A stretch of 64,000 bases of DNA from Maylandia zebra (GCF_041146795.1 NC_135169.1:7956264-8020263); one strand, 5' to 3'. Positions 1 to 17,488 are shown, counted from the first letter of the stretch. The notes: generated by a model not told the origin, from the sequence alone. Translations and numbers: made by a program.

Positions 1-1199
1 GCACTCAGCTTTTACTTTGTTGACTCCTCAATGCACATGGCACAGGGGCCGTCACACCATAAACACTCCCTCCATAAACACGATGTAGGAACCAAGGTTA
101 CTTTGCAAAAAAGTGAGGCAAGTAACAATAAAGTCGTTACATAAACATTAAACACAAATGTGTGTAACATTACAAAATAATGTTGCATCATACATGTTTA
201 ATACTTGGCCAAAACGTAAATACATGTGCCATAACTACAGTTATAAATAGATCGTCGGTTACAACAGAACAACTGTCAGGTTCCACCAGTATTTCACACA
301 TTTATTCAACATTTATTTAACACTTAGATTTCAATCTTGAAATTTAATGATGATTTGGATGAAAAATCAACATTAATTCAATCTCAGCTTTTCCCAAAAG
401 TCTCTGGGATCATCAAGATGTTTTTGGCACATCTGAGATGAGCCTTTAGTTTAATCTTGGAATTCTGCCATCCAGGCCATGTTGTTTGCTGCTTCTCTTT
501 CTTCTTCATCTCATTTTTTAATTAGTTTGATGATCTGAAACTTTTAAATGTGACAAAAATACAAAAAAGGGAAAATCAGGGACAAGCACTGTTTCACATC
601 ACTGCACCTGAACGTAGGTTTGAAGAACCTCAAAGTCTGTTAGAGAGCTGAATCTGAGTTTAACCTGTTTGTTGCTCCAACCACAAACTGTCATCGAAGC
701 CTGTCAGACATCAACGCAGCAGCTTACTGACCTCTGCCCCATGATGAAGGATGAGTGAAGCAGGCCTGCAGTGTGACATTATTTACTTATCTTTCTTATC
801 ATATAGCAGAGGGAGTTTTATTTTGAAAGTCCTGTCAGGGTTCAGTAGTTTGTAGTTTGGAGACAGAGCAGGACTGGAGCTGGTTCAGCCTCCCAGAGTC
901 TGATGATGGTCCCACTGAGCTCACAGCAGAAGGATGACACCTTCACAGCTGCTCCACCCTTCACAGGAGGAACCCCACCTTTATCCAACCCCAAACTCCT
1001 CCACTGAGGTTTCACCAGATCACCTCTGCAGTTCTTCATCCATCCACCAGGTGTCCGCACCAGCAGTCCCAGATCATCTGACCATCTGTTCGGTGTTTCT
1101 TTATCAGATCTTTCTTTTCCATCCATGTGATCTTCATCAGGCTCTGATCAAAATGAGTTTTATATAATATGCTATTATTATTATTATTATCTCAGTTTG

Positions 1200-1202
<3 letters not shown>
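1..1202. other. upstream intergenic sequence, no supported gene
   Basis: I see no convincing coding exon here. The AT-rich first 800 bases have no open frame of note. A 94-codon minus frame at 842-1126 has no recognisable domain and no start or splice context, so I treat it as chance. Just downstream, near 1320-1450, a possible terminal exon ends in TGA around 1370, with AATAAA signals at 1444-1449 and 1550-1555. These could be the 3' end of an upstream plus-strand gene that lies outside the window. That is a guess. Confidence 0.4.

Positions 1203-1295
<93 letters not shown>
1203..1295. repeat. (GT)n microsatellite, about 46 units
   Basis: This is an uninterrupted TG dinucleotide run preceded by a short ATT-rich stretch (1174-1190). 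The GT/CA open frames on both strands are artefacts of the repeat. Confidence 0.98.
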
Positions 1296-1298
<3 letters not shown>

Positions 1299-1605
1299 TA
1301 CACGTTTTTACACCTGTCTGTCACCAGGAACCGCTCAGGCCCAACCAGGTGAGCTGCTTCCTGATGTCCTGAGCCTCTCATTGCTTTGTTTGGCTGTCAG
1401 GCTGGAGGGGGCGGAGCTCTGTGGGTGTTTGTGTTCTTTTCTCAATAAATCTGTGTCCACGGTCATGTGATCGGTTTCTTCTTTCAAACCCTGTAATGAC
1501 AGAGAGCTGTTTTGGCTCTGCAGTGTGGGCGTGTGTTTACTTTGCTGTTAATAAAGTTAAGCAGATCAAACAGACAGCACACGCTGACCTCTGACCCCTG
1601 TGAGC

Positions 1606-1729
1606 AGCCAATCACAGCGGGCTGAGGAGTAAAAAAAAAAACAAAACCCGAGCTCATCCTGACCCATGATGAAGCTCTGGATCCTGAACTGAGAGCAGCC
1701 GGAGTCCAAACAGAGAGTCGGAGGTGAAG
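1606..1729 (+). promoter_or_regulatory. possible tfr2 promoter and untranslated first exon
   Basis: A CCAAT box at 1608-1612 lies in a more GC-rich stretch that ends at a good donor (GTGAGA at 1730). The sequence before the donor has no usable open frame, so the exon would be 5' UTR. It would splice to the pyrimidine-rich acceptor at 2416-2417, nine bases before the ATG at 2427. This is inferred only from signal quality and position. Confidence 0.3.
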
Positions 1730-2426
1730 GTGAGAATCTCCTGTGTGTGTGTGCTGCCGACCCCATCAGGTTCAGATCCTGTGGTGCCGTCACTCACTGC
1801 TGGTGAGGGGCTTAGGTCAGATGAATAAGGTTATGAAGCTGCCTTAGCATGGTGCACAGAGAGCTCTGTAAGAGAGGAGAGAGAGGGTCAAATAGCTGAG
1901 TGGACAGCAAGCGTTATTTTCTGTGTTGCCAAGTTAAAGGCTTGGGGGGGAGCAGGTGAGTACAGTCTCCACACTGCTGAGGGGATCTGCAGAGAACGGT
2001 GCTGCCACTCGAACCAGGCGTGTGAAGGACGGCTGAGCCCAGCAATCTCACCTGAGAGCACTTACAAGCAGAGAGAAAACTCAAACCTGCCGAGTCGTAG
2101 CAAAGCTACACATACAGAGACATTTTGGACTGGTGAAAATCTTCAGTTCTGTAAACTGAACTTTGTAAAAACTGTTAGAACAAAAGCAAAAATTAACACA
2201 TAACCTCACATCCTCCAGACGCTTTTATTTCCAATCTCCTGAGACAATGAAGGTATATATTTTCCTGTTGTTGAGATTGTCCCTGTGTTTTGTGCCTGCA
2301 GAGCTGCATTGTTACCATGACTACCCACCTGACACAGGTGAGACACACGTGAAACACAGGTGAGACAAGCTCCGCCTCCTTTCGCCTGTTACCATGGTTA
2401 TATCTTTCTCTCTGGAGGCTTCCTTG

Positions 2427-7947
<5,521 letters not shown>

Positions 7948-8071
7948 GGCCTGCTCCAGAGTGATTGATTATTAATTATCGATCAGTATCTATTTATGTG
8001 CAGATATGAGTTTGCAGTGCAGACATTCAGGTCAATGATTGTTCATCAATCCTTTCACTGATTTCACTTCC

Positions 8072-8077
8072 ATTAAA
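8072..8077 (+). terminator. tfr2 polyadenylation signal (ATTAAA)
   Basis: ATTAAA lies 125 bases after the tfr2 stop codon, followed by a T/G-rich stretch. It is the first plausible poly(A) signal after the gene. Confidence 0.6.
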
Positions 8078-9146
8078 GTGTTTTACAGACGATGAGATTC
8101 TTTATCTTTCCTTTCACCTCCCAAACAGGAAGTTAACATCAGTGACATCATCATTATCATCATCACCAGCTGTCTAGCTCATATCAGTGGTATTCTTCGT
8201 GCCCATTGGTTGATGCATGTGGCTCAGAGACTGGCAGCTGCTGTTTTATAAGTTCAGACCAACTTTAACAGGTACCATGATAGTAAATCCACAGCAGTTA
8301 TGGCGCCCTCTGGTGGTAGCTTTCAGCATGGTCACTGCTGGCTACACAGACAGTGCTACGAATGAAAGAAATCAAAGTGGCAGCAGTTCAGCTGGACACA
8401 AATCAGTCTCCATCTATTGATTCTAGTGATGTTCTATCAGGTTTTAAAGCACGCTGATATCCTGCTGCTGTTGAGTGCACGTAACAGCGGTGGGTGACGT
8501 AATGAAGGCGAGGAAGTTAAATCAGATAACTGAAGTGTGACACACAGAGCTGAAATATGTTGAACTATGAATCTGGTAGAGATCAAAACTGCTACACAAC
8601 TGTTGTTACTTCAATATATAAGTGAACACAGTTTATGGTCTGTTGAGTGGAACAGAGACAGCTGATAACCTCTGCAGTGATGACTCCCAGCAGGATCTCT
8701 GACTGCAGTTTCAGGTTTATGATGCTCAGGTTCATTTTATTTTATATTATGCTGGTTACAAATTAGACAACATCACAGCTTCATTAATGGATCAAACCAC
8801 AGAGCTCATCAGAGTCTGGCTCCCACCAGAGCTCTGAACAAACACCATGCTAACATGTGTTACAGGTACAGTGAGGCTTATCTCCACCCTTCCTATGGTA
8901 AAGAGCGTGTATGCCCTCCACCTCTCTGCCCCTGTGCAGCATGTTCAGCGGTGCTTTGTGTCAGACTGGACCAAGTCGTGCTGTGCAGTTCATCCCTTTC
9001 ACTATTCTGGGGTTCACTGTAATATGGGTGGTGGTCCATGCTTCCCTGCATTCCACTTCCTGTCCTGCCTCTCTGAATGATGAGACCAGGAAACTGGGAG
9101 GAGGATCAGCTGGGTCACACAAACACTCTTTAACTGGACTCTGAGA
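8078..9146. other. intergenic sequence between tfr2 and the Ig receptor gene
   Basis: No supported exon. Two overlapping plus-strand frames around 8850-9140 lack recognisable domains and splice signals. The Ig gene promoter should lie here, but I see no clear TATA or other core element. Confidence 0.5.
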
Positions 9147-9188
9147 ATGAAGCTGAGGCTGCTGTTTGTGGTCCTCCTGCATGGTAGG

Positions 9189-9228
<40 letters not shown>

Positions 9229-12200
9229 GGTGTCAAGACTTATTATTCTGCAATGACTATGTTCAGAGTTTGTTGAAATTTTCTTCTTTCGTGTGTGCAC
9301 ATGTTTGCATGTCTGTGTGCTTTTGCATGTTTATGTTTTGTGTAGGTGCATGTGTGTGTGCAAATGTGTGTTTGTGCATGTTAGAAGAAGAGGTCTGCTG
9401 AGTGTAATGGCTGCAGATCTGAGCGGTCGGTCTGGAATCAGTTTAGAGTGGAGAACTTTATGTTTTTATTCTACTTATTTTTGATGTTATTATTGTTCGT
9501 CGCTCTTGAGGATGAACTTAACTTTGGGACAGTCATCTGAGGACAGACTGAGGTCACATGACACGTGTTAGATGGCAAGATGATCTGTGGGAGTCGATTC
9601 TTGTGTAGGCAATTATGGTCATCATCATCTGTGTGCACACATGTTGAGACACATGATTAAGTCCCGCCCACCTGTGCTGATGGTTGGGCGCGTGTCAGTG
9701 AGCGCCTGTTCTGCTGTGAATGGAGACATTTCTCTCTATGAACACAACAATGAGTGCAGTTTGTGTGGAGCTTTGTTCTGTCCTGCTGGATGAATGTGTG
9801 CTCTGTGAGGCCTCCACCCTCTGGAGCTCTGCTCTCCACCCACTGCTGACTCGCACAGAGCTTCTTTGTCCTGCATCTGTGGGAAAGACAGGTCTATGAG
9901 TCTCACTGATGATACCAATCAGATCAACAGCCACTGATCAATGGCCATGAGTCCCATTCACAGAGAGTTGGGGAATGGCTGCAATCACAGCATGTAAGAT
10001 GGTGACAGATGGACCCTTAGGCCCCTCCTCCATTCAGAGATGGTCTTTCCCTTTTCACGTAAATGGCCTCCTTGACTCCGCCCTCAAACCAGCGTCCCTC
10101 CCTGTCCAGGATGTTACATCCTCATCATTGAAAGTGTCCACTGGCCTGTAGGTGTGAACAGACTGCAGAGTCCTGGCCTGACGAGGCAGCTCTGCTGTGT
10201 TGTGTCATTGGCTTCGCCAGAGGTTGTTTGGTTCCCCCGATGTATAAATCCTGCCAATCCTCCTGCACTTAACAGCGTACAATATGTTACTCTGTTTGTG
10301 TCGGGGACCCGATCCTTGGGCTGGACCAGTTTTTGTCCAGCGTGTTTTGGGGTTTAAAAGCCACAGAGACCTGGTGTTAGAAAAAATGCGTCTCAACTTC
10401 TCCAATACTCCTGACACATATGGGATCACTACAGGTTTTCTTTTAGGCAGCGGTTGTCCTTCTCTCCTGGATCAGCTGGAGCTTTCTTTAGGTGCCTTTC
10501 CAGCTTTGACAAAAGTCCAGCTGGGATAACCACATTTACTCAGGGTCCTCCTGACGTGATGTTCTTGTCCTTCCCTGGCCGTTGTGTCTGTGGGGATGGT
10601 GTTCGCTCTGTGTGTTAGCATGCTGATGAGGACCCTGATGAAGGCCACAAGCCGAAAAGCGTTGGTCTTACCTTCAAGTGTTGCTGGAGTTTCTGTATTG
10701 TGATCTTTTTCACCCTCTTCATGCACCTTGGAAGTAGGTGAAGTTGTGCCAGAAATTTTTGCTTGTAGCATCCTGATGACACCCAGTTTGTGCTCCAGTG
10801 GATGATGAGAGTCAAACCTTAAATACTGATCTGTATGTGTAGGTTTACGGTACACGTCAGCTTTTAGATGTCCCCCATTACTGATGGAAATCTCACAGTC
10901 TAAGAAGGCTAACCTGCCTCTTTTCATATCCTCCCTGGTGAATTTGATGTGTCGGTCCACCGAGTTAATGTGATCCGTGAAATGCGGTACGTCTTGAGAT
11001 TTGATTTTCACCCAGGTGTCATCCACATATCTGAACCAATGGCTTGGTGGTGTTCCAGGGTAGATTAGCTAAGCCCTCTTTTCCACTTCTTCCATGTACA
11101 AATTGCCCACAGTGCGTGAACTGGGGAACCCATGGCACACCCAATGGTTATCTGATCAGTGGTCATGACAATATGCATTTTAATGATGAAGGAACTGACC
11201 TCCCTGCCTATTGTTCATTCAGTGGGCAGGTTTCAGTTATTGTGCAAATGTACTGTTTATAAGGTTTGAGAAACCTGCAGTCAGCTGAGACTGAAGAAGT
11301 CTCCCACTGAAGAACAGATTCAACTTTGTGGAATCACCCGTTTCATGTTTCTCTCCTCAGTTTCTCAGCATGCCTCAGGTGTGGAGGTGTATGAGGGGGT
11401 GGATTCTGTCCTGCTGCCCTGTCAGGTAGCAAAGGATGTTTCCAGCGACACCACAGCAGCAGTGTGGGACCGTGATGAGTTCAAGAAGCCAACAGTCCAC
11501 GTGCGTCTGCAGAGCGGAGATGAGCTGAAAGAACAAAACCATCGTTACTCCAACCGAACATCAATGAGAGCCGACGCTCTGCAGACTGGAGACCTCAGCC
11601 TCACTCTGAGGAACCCTACAGTCTCTGACAGTGGAACCTACACCTGCACCACCCGGAAGTATGGACGAGATCTGAGGCGGACAGAAGTATACCTGAGGGT
11701 CAAAGGTCAGTGCTGTGAACAGTCAGAGCAGAAGTGAACTCTGATTTGAATCATGTTCGATGATGGTGTGGTTGTTTGTGTTGATTACAGAACCTCCACT
11801 CTGGCCCTGGGTCCTCGCAGGTGCCCTGCTTCTCCTGGTTGTCCTGATTGTTGCCTTTGGCGTCATCCTGTATTGTGAACATAAAAGGCTTAAAACTGTA
11901 GAAGGTACGTCAGTGTGTTATAAAGTGTGCACGGTTTACAGTGAGCTGAGATTCAGTGGCTTCACCCTCCTGTTTGGTGCAGTAAAGAAATTCTGCTGAA
12001 CTTAATCGGTGATGTTTTAGTTCCTTCTTCCTTCACGTTTCTTCCAAGCATTACCTCTGAAGGTAGTGAGATCTGCTTGTCATCACCCACCTGTGTTAAT
12101 CACTGACACAATCAACGGAGACATGAAACTGTAAATCTGCTGCTTCTGTAATCGGGCCTGATGTAGCTGAGAGGGAAATTCATTAGAAAGAACTTCCACA

Positions 12201-13257
12201 GGTAAATACATAAAAAGAAGAAGGTGGAAAAGCATGTGAAGAGTTACACCAAGTAACATTAGAACAACTTTTTCGGGCGGAGCTGCTCATTTCTGCTCCA
12301 CAGGTAACGACACCTGCTGAAGCAGTGGACAGCACTGCGCCCCAGTATGATCCATACCTACAGGTTAAAGAAGCTGACCGCACTCCATGATTGTCTGGCA
12401 GGACAAATGAACCAGCCGCTAATGGATGAGACACACCTGGAATAACTGACTGAAGGCTGGACAGTCCTGATCCCCAAGGATCCCCTGAAGGGACCGGTCC
12501 CACCCAACTACAAGATGATAACCTGCCTCAGTACCACATGGAAGCTCCTGTCAGACATCATAGAGGCTAAGATTGTCATGTGAGGTTATGCAGCCTGCAT
12601 GTGGACCCAAATCCAGACACTCGTGCACAAAAAAAACTTAGAATGGCAGCTTTATTTGCTGGAAAAACATCCATCATAACATAAACTCACAGAAAAACAA
12701 ACCAAAACCTTGAGTATGAAACACAGAACTAAAACTGAAACCAGAAACAAAGAGATGCTTACAGCACATAAGGAGGTACGACGTGACAAAGGAAAACACA
12801 GGGCTAATATACACAAGGGAGTAACGAGTGAATGGCAAACAGAAAGAACCCAAACAGGGATCCTAGAGTACTTAGAGCTGTATCAACAGGGACCTTAGAG
12901 CCTTCATCAGGCGTCACAAGCACATGTTGCATTTACCAGGGACAGCTGCATATATCTACTGAGGTACAATAATCCAGGGTTAGTTCATTCGTAATATTGG
13001 ACAGTGTGTGAGACACAGTGGAATTTGTGCTGTCACTAGTATTAGATATTGCTCTGAATAATCGTAAAGTTTGAAGCTGGTAGCTGATGGCTCTTAAAGA
13101 CTTTCTTCTTCATCTCTCTCTCTGATGACATCTCTAATCTTTAAATCATGTGACATGTGTGACTGGGTCATGTGACGTTATGTGTTTGTCTTCATCAGCT
13201 CAACTCGTCAGTAACCCAAGGCAGACAGGGCTTCGCTGGCCATTTGGACAAAGATGA
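9147..13257 (+). CDS. single V-set immunoglobulin membrane receptor, 4 exons
   Basis: Predicted type I cell-surface immune-type receptor of about 184 residues. Exons are 9147-9183, 11361-11705, 11791-11904 and 13199-13257, all in phase 1; the total of 555 bases is a clean multiple of three. Exon 1 encodes a hydrophobic signal peptide that runs into VSQHASG. Exon 2 encodes one V-set domain with first Cys in VLLPC, core Trp in VWDRDE and the DSGTYTC motif. Exon 3 encodes a membrane segment (VLAGALLLLVVLIVAFGVIL) followed by a basic anchor. Exon 4 gives a short tail without an obvious tyrosine motif. This layout matches the large teleost families of butyrophilin/B7-like or NITR-like V receptors, but I cannot give an orthologue. 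Exon 4 is the weakest part. Intron 1 carries a (CA)n right after its donor and a Penelope-like element. Confidence 0.72.
9190..9226. repeat. (CA)n microsatellite next to a splice donor
   Basis: About 18 CA units begin six bases after the first base of the donor of the signal-peptide exon (GTAGGAA at 9184). Confidence 0.97.
9960..10430 (-). pseudogene. GIY-YIG endonuclease domain of the Penelope-like element
   Basis: The minus strand shows IPYVSGVLEKLRRIF, then PRHKQSNILYAV as the start of the GIY-YIG fold. In another frame it continues with HLQASGHSFNDEDVNILDRE and RWFERGVKEAIYVKRE. The first catalytic signature is already altered (IYTSGE). It follows the reverse transcriptase directly, as in intact members. 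The separate frames mean it is not functional. Confidence 0.8.
10472..11200 (-). pseudogene. Penelope-like reverse transcriptase, C-terminal half
   Basis: The frame from 11026 down to 10472 contains DDTWVKIK with the catalytic Asp pair, INSVDRHIKFTRED, and YRKPTHTDQYLRFDSHHP, all typical of Penelope-like reverse transcriptases. Upstream (11027-11200) the preceding palm region is recognisable only across frameshifts (MGSPV, then NLYMEEVEKRA). After LGVIRML the frame is broken into by 50 extra codons (10630-10779) and then resumes with HRANTIPTDT. It is a broken copy. Confidence 0.85.
10630..10779 (+). mobile_element. 150-bp in-frame insertion with hammerhead-like core
   Basis: The insert is bordered by near-identical 14-base repeats, 10616-10629 and 10766-10779 (TAGCATSCTGATGA), and adds exactly 50 codons to the Penelope reverse transcriptase frame. 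On + it contains CTGATGA (10635-10641), a GGC/GCC hairpin and GAAAA. This is the conserved layout of a hammerhead ribozyme core, known from the non-coding ends of Penelope-like elements. I infer that it is the end of a second such element that jumped into the first. Confidence 0.55.
12270..12576 (+). mobile_element. non-LTR retrotransposon reverse transcriptase fragment
   Basis: The plus strand encodes, with one stop, a piece of the RT finger region: MIHTYRLKKLTALHD, then LTEGWTVLIPKDPLKGPVP and NYKMITCLSTTWKLLSDII. The PxNY-R/K-ITCL.TTWKLLS pattern is typical of LINE reverse transcriptases. It ends abruptly at 12576, where another repeat begins. I cannot name the clade with confidence. Confidence 0.7.
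12577..12960 (-). mobile_element. LTR-like interspersed repeat
   Basis: It begins with TGTCATG next to the LINE fragment and is rich in CACAGAAAAACAAACC-type sequence. Its reverse complement carries a promoter-like stretch resembling the solo LTR at 17489-18116 (pyrimidine-rich, then GTGTATATTAGCCC). The far border is uncertain. Confidence 0.4.
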
Positions 13258-15800
13258 CTCCTTTCCTTCGGTGAGAAATCGAAGAGTTTGAGGGGTCTGT
13301 TAGTCCGAATGAAGAACGAGGAGCTGATGAGTGAGGAGAAGACGTGAAGCTCACACCTCCACTCTGACAAGATCATGTATGTTTCTGCTGCTCAGTGAAG
13401 CTCAGTGATGCTCTGAGAACACGAGCTTGAAGATGTTTGTTCTTCCTTTACTAACAGCTAACGAATAAGCCTCAGTGAGATGTTCTACCTGGAACATGTT
13501 TCCACATGGAAGGTTCCCTGTAATGTTATGTCTGCAGAATGAGATGAAGCACAGAGTACAGAGTGTGAGAGGAAGCTTGTTCACCAGTCTGACAGTTAAG
13601 ATTCATTCAAACATTCACACCAGGCTGACACTGTGTGGACACTTCACAAGGAAAATATGTGCTCTGTTTTTAGTGTGATACAAGAATACAGCTGTTTACT
13701 AAATCATGTCACAGGATCTGTTATTGATGCTCATCAGAAAGTTTAGGCCTGGGTCATCTCACTGAGGTCTAAGTGATAGTCTGGGAATGTTGATGCCATT
13801 TTCCAAAGAAATGATTGTTCAGGAGGAGGTGACTGTGAGATAGAAAGCTCAGAGTTATTGCACCTGCTGTCTGGAACAGGACCCAGATGTTTCTCTAACA
13901 TTATAACCTCATAATGACGACGATGCAGAGTGTGTTGTTCCTCAGACAAAAGCTGCAGACTGTCAGGAACCATCAGCGCTTCAGACCAGATCAGCTTTTT
14001 GATTTTTAACAAACCACAGAAAAGAAGAATATGCTTTCATGATTAAAAAGGAAGTGGTCCCAAGGATGTATGTATGCAGCAGCAAATCCACAACAAAGGT
14101 TTGAAAACTGAATATCAAAAATCCAAACTACAGCAGACAACCTGACAAAGAATTGAGAGGAAAATGAGACACAGGTCAACAGGATCAAACTAATAAGTCA
14201 CAGGGGAACTAAACAATGCACAAACTACACATGAAATCAAAAACATTAGTGTAACAGGAGATGTAACCTCATTGTATTTTAGTCACAGTGCATTCAGAAC
14301 ATTTGTTTATCTATCTGTGAGGGTTTACTGACAGAAAGTAGACGTTGACTCTGTGTGTGGACCGCTCACTTTACTGTCTGATTTCATGTAAAGATGAAGC
14401 AATGTGCTCATGAATTCTGCTTTTCAATTCGTCCATTGGACGTATTTGAGGAAAATGATGGTGTCTGAGCTGTTTCTCATCTTCAGCTTCATAATAACAG
14501 ATTCTCTGTGGGGTTCAGGTCAGGAGAGCTGACCAATCAACCACTGTAATAAGCATTTGGTTTAGTGTGTCTGTGAGCAGCTTTTTAATAAAGACTTTGA
14601 ATGAAAAGCAGAGTCAGTTTGATTTGTGCACACAAACATCACAGACACCCGTCTGTGCTCAGAACCTCCAATCAGAGCAGGAGAAACTTTCATTCACAAT
14701 TAAGTTTTATTAAATATTATTTACACACATTTCTGCAGTTTGTTTTCAGGGCTCCATAATATTTGGGACACAGCAGTGATGTGTTTCACAGGCTAAAAAC
14801 GCACAGGAATAGTTCTCTCAACCAGAATAAACTGGTTTCCAACTTTAATCCGTGAAAACTTTCCAGTCTGTCAGTTCAGGCATGAAATGAATGCTAAGGC
14901 AGAACACAAGCAAACATGTGGAGTGGAGAGAGTAGACTGTTACTGTGAGCACAGTGAGACTTTCTTAGTCACACTATGGCTGGACTGAAGGCTTCTACAA
15001 CAGCCAGCATCAGGAGGGCAGAGATACAGTGAAGACACATGGGCACTAGGGGGCAGCAGAGTGTCAGCATGCTCAGTGTGGTAACAGGGAGGGCGGAGTT
15101 TAAAAATGCAGCAGTGTGAATTAATTTCCTTGGTTAGTGTAGTCGGCTGCACTTTTCAACCATCATCAGTTCTGTATCAGAAAACAGCTGAATTACTCTC
15201 CAAAAACAATGTAATATATATATGTTGTACAAACCCCAGAGCACTGTAATTAGGGCACACACAAACATTAGTGAAGGAACATCTAACTTGTGTATAAAAA
15301 GTACAAAAAGTGAAACAGATTTTAAAAAAAAAAAGAAACACAAAACCCTGTGCTCTGATTTGGTGTCACAAGTTTGAGAACAGTTTACCAGCAAATACAA
15401 TGCTGAACTCTGAATGATTACAGTGTTGTTCAGGCCCTTGGTAACAATTATATTAGTAAGCGTGGTTCATAGGTCACTCCAACTATCACCAAGGAATCGA
15501 TCAGCAGTGCTTGGAGACCTCCACAGTCATTCTGAAGGACTTTCACTGGCTGGTAATCTTCATCAACAAGTGGTTTATAGCTGTGACCCAGAAGATTCTG
15601 AAAAACATATCACCTTCATGTCTTTAAGTGTTACCCCGTGTGTCAGAAATATGTTTGAAACTGATTATTATCATTGTAGTCACAACTTTGTGTTTTTGTA
15701 GTTGTTTCGAGAACAAACTACATGTGGGCAGGTAAAAACGGACGATCCAGGTTCTAGATACCAATCAGTTCTGAGGCCACCAAACCAAAGTGACACTGGA
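13258..15800. other. no supported gene
   Basis: This includes the probable 3' UTR of the Ig receptor gene and repeat-like AT-rich sequence (for example 14028-14250). Short frames at 14940-15700 have no recognisable domain. I see no RNA gene. Confidence 0.5.
14587..14592 (+). terminator. possible poly(A) signal of the Ig receptor gene
   Basis: AATAAA followed by a T/G-rich stretch. It lies 1.3 kb past the inferred stop codon and is the first canonical signal I noticed after it. Assignment to the gene is a guess. Confidence 0.3.
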
Positions 15801-15806
15801 AGAGGT

Positions 15807-17060
15807 CAATCAATCAAAGCTTTATTCGCCACATGCAGGTTGCCCTGCAGTGAAATGCCCCCCCCGACCTTACACACACACAACACAGACATTACATGGG
15901 GATACAAGTCGGAGATCAGTAGCGTTACCGAAAAACACTGAAATGTACACTACAGTGGGAAAGCACAAGAGGAAAAAAAGAGACCTCTACTCATGCTGTG
16001 CTTCCATGGTAGGACAGCACAAAAAGCACATAAATGTCCACAGCACAACTTTGTGAAAGACATGACAAGCCACAAGATTGGGTGGGGGCTGAGGAGTAAT
16101 CCGAAGCGAACACAGCAGCCGCCCTGCACAGCGCTACCATTCAAACAAGCATCGAAGGCGTTTGGAAAGGGAGGGGTATGAGTGTGTGCTTATCAGTGTA
16201 AGTGTATGTGTGTCCGTGTCCAGAGTTCAGCTGGACAGTGTCCTTCGCCCCGCCAGGCTAAGTAAACAGTCTACCAGCCAACCCAGGTGGCCTTGTAGGG
16301 AATGGGAAGGAACAGACTCAACACAGTCGTTATCAGGGAGTTGTTGTTCGGCTCCAGCCTTGAGCCCACAGCTGGCACCGAAGGGGTAGCCGCATTATGA
16401 TGGTGATTTTTCTTTTACAAACAACTCATGAGAATTTCAAGCTGTTTTTAACACTCCGACACTCGTCTCTCAGTCTCCCGTTAATAGCTGCGAGCTTCTC
16501 CGTGATGTTATCAGCCGTCGATTCTGTGGTCTTGTCACTCTTTTTTGCTCACATAGCAGATTCTGAGACCTCACGACCGCAGCCAACTGATCCGAGGTGT
16601 AATCCAGCTCCGCCCAGAGATGTTGTTCTGAGTTGATTCTTTCCTGATGTAATCCAACATACATACGCTCAAAGGTGTTATTCTGAGCATTCACTGCAGT
16701 CGTAAGCGCCTCCAAGCTCTTAACCATGCTGCCTTCAGTGAGCCCTTTCTGAGAAGTCGCACTTGTCGTTCCAATCCCAGCGGGCAGCCTGGTGGGGGTT
16801 TGAACAGCCGGTTCCTCTCTCTTAATTCTCCGATAACCGAGGGCCAAGCCAGCTCCGATCAGCTATCATAGTTCCGAATAGGTAGATATCTTCAGCGTCC
16901 TCGATCAACAGTCCCGCCAGGCACACGATCCTCTGCCACCCGTCCATCGTGTATCCGGTAGGGAAAGTTCCTCGGGTTCTCCTGAGCCCAGACTTCTCAT
17001 TGAGAAAAGGGTGTCAATAGCATTCAGAGACCAGTTGATCAAATCCATAATTCTCTTTTA
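15807..17060 (-). mobile_element. interspersed element with a small membrane/coiled-coil ORF
   Basis: On the minus strand the element starts near 17060 and ends at a CAATCAATCAAAGCTTTATT stretch (15807-15826), which looks like a conserved 3' terminus. It carries the ORF listed at 16470-17048. The same architecture recurs in many fish genomes as far as I recall, so I call it a repeat rather than a host gene. It has no recognisable transposase or reverse transcriptase and may be non-autonomous. A long poly(A) tract interrupts the sequence just outside (17104-17127). Confidence 0.6.
16470..17048 (-). pseudogene. repeat-encoded small protein, frameshifted
   Basis: It opens with an ATG at 17048 (MDLINWSLNAIDTLFSMRS). 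A shift leads to TMDGWQRIVCLAGLL followed by a hydrophobic stretch (IYLFGTMI). A further frame at 16847-16470 starts MALGYRRIKREEPAVQTPTR and continues as a predicted coiled coil (MVKSLEALTTAVNAQ and an E/Q-rich helix). The likely ancestral layout is a short N-terminus, one membrane segment, then a coiled coil. I do not know its function. Three frames are needed to read it, so it is broken. Confidence 0.5.
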
Positions 17061-17488
17061 GGTTTTAGACACAGACTGTGAGAGACTGTTCCAGGGAGAG
17101 TAATAAAAAAAAAAAAAAAAAAAAAAAACACACACGAGACAAGATTAGGACATGAGGAGCTAAGCAGGGAAGAAAAAGTGCGACCACCTTCGCTGAGAGC
17201 CAAAGAGAAAGCGTGAAGCTGAGATGGTGTATATATGTGCAGAGCAGAGAGAGTGGATGTAGTGAGCGAAGAATGATGAAGACTAAACTTAAAGGACAGA
17301 AGAGGAAATAATGTGAGTGAAGTTGCCCCCCCACCTTCTTCAAATCCATCATGGCACACCCACGTTTCTGCCTGTACTCACCCTTATGCAAAATAGGTGG
17401 AATTAAGACAGTTCCAAAAGCAAACACAGTTGATCAGTGCTGAGAGTGGTCCTGTTCCTGAGCTTGGGGTGATCCTGTAATCTCTTAT

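Larger units (their letters stand above)
9955..11345 (-). mobile_element. Penelope-like retroelement (Poseidon-like), degraded
   Basis: Minus-strand element in intron 1 of the Ig receptor gene. Reading from 11345 downwards: a non-coding end with a CTGAGACTGAAGAAGTC motif that also occurs near 18225, reverse transcriptase palm pieces (11200-10472), then a GIY-YIG endonuclease (about 10430-9960). The order RT then C-terminal GIY-YIG defines canonical Penelope-like elements. Frameshifts and a 150-bp insert inactivate it. Its opposite orientation to the host gene limits interference with splicing. Confidence 0.85.

Noticed and set aside
842-1126. 94-codon minus-strand ORF upstream of tfr2
   Set aside because: No domain, no splice or promoter context; composition is compatible with chance in non-coding DNA.
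1169-1470. Long Cys-Val / Thr-His repeat ORFs (also at 6684-7117, 27692-28067 and 40731-40916)
   Set aside because: Translations of (GT)n/(CA)n microsatellites, not genes.
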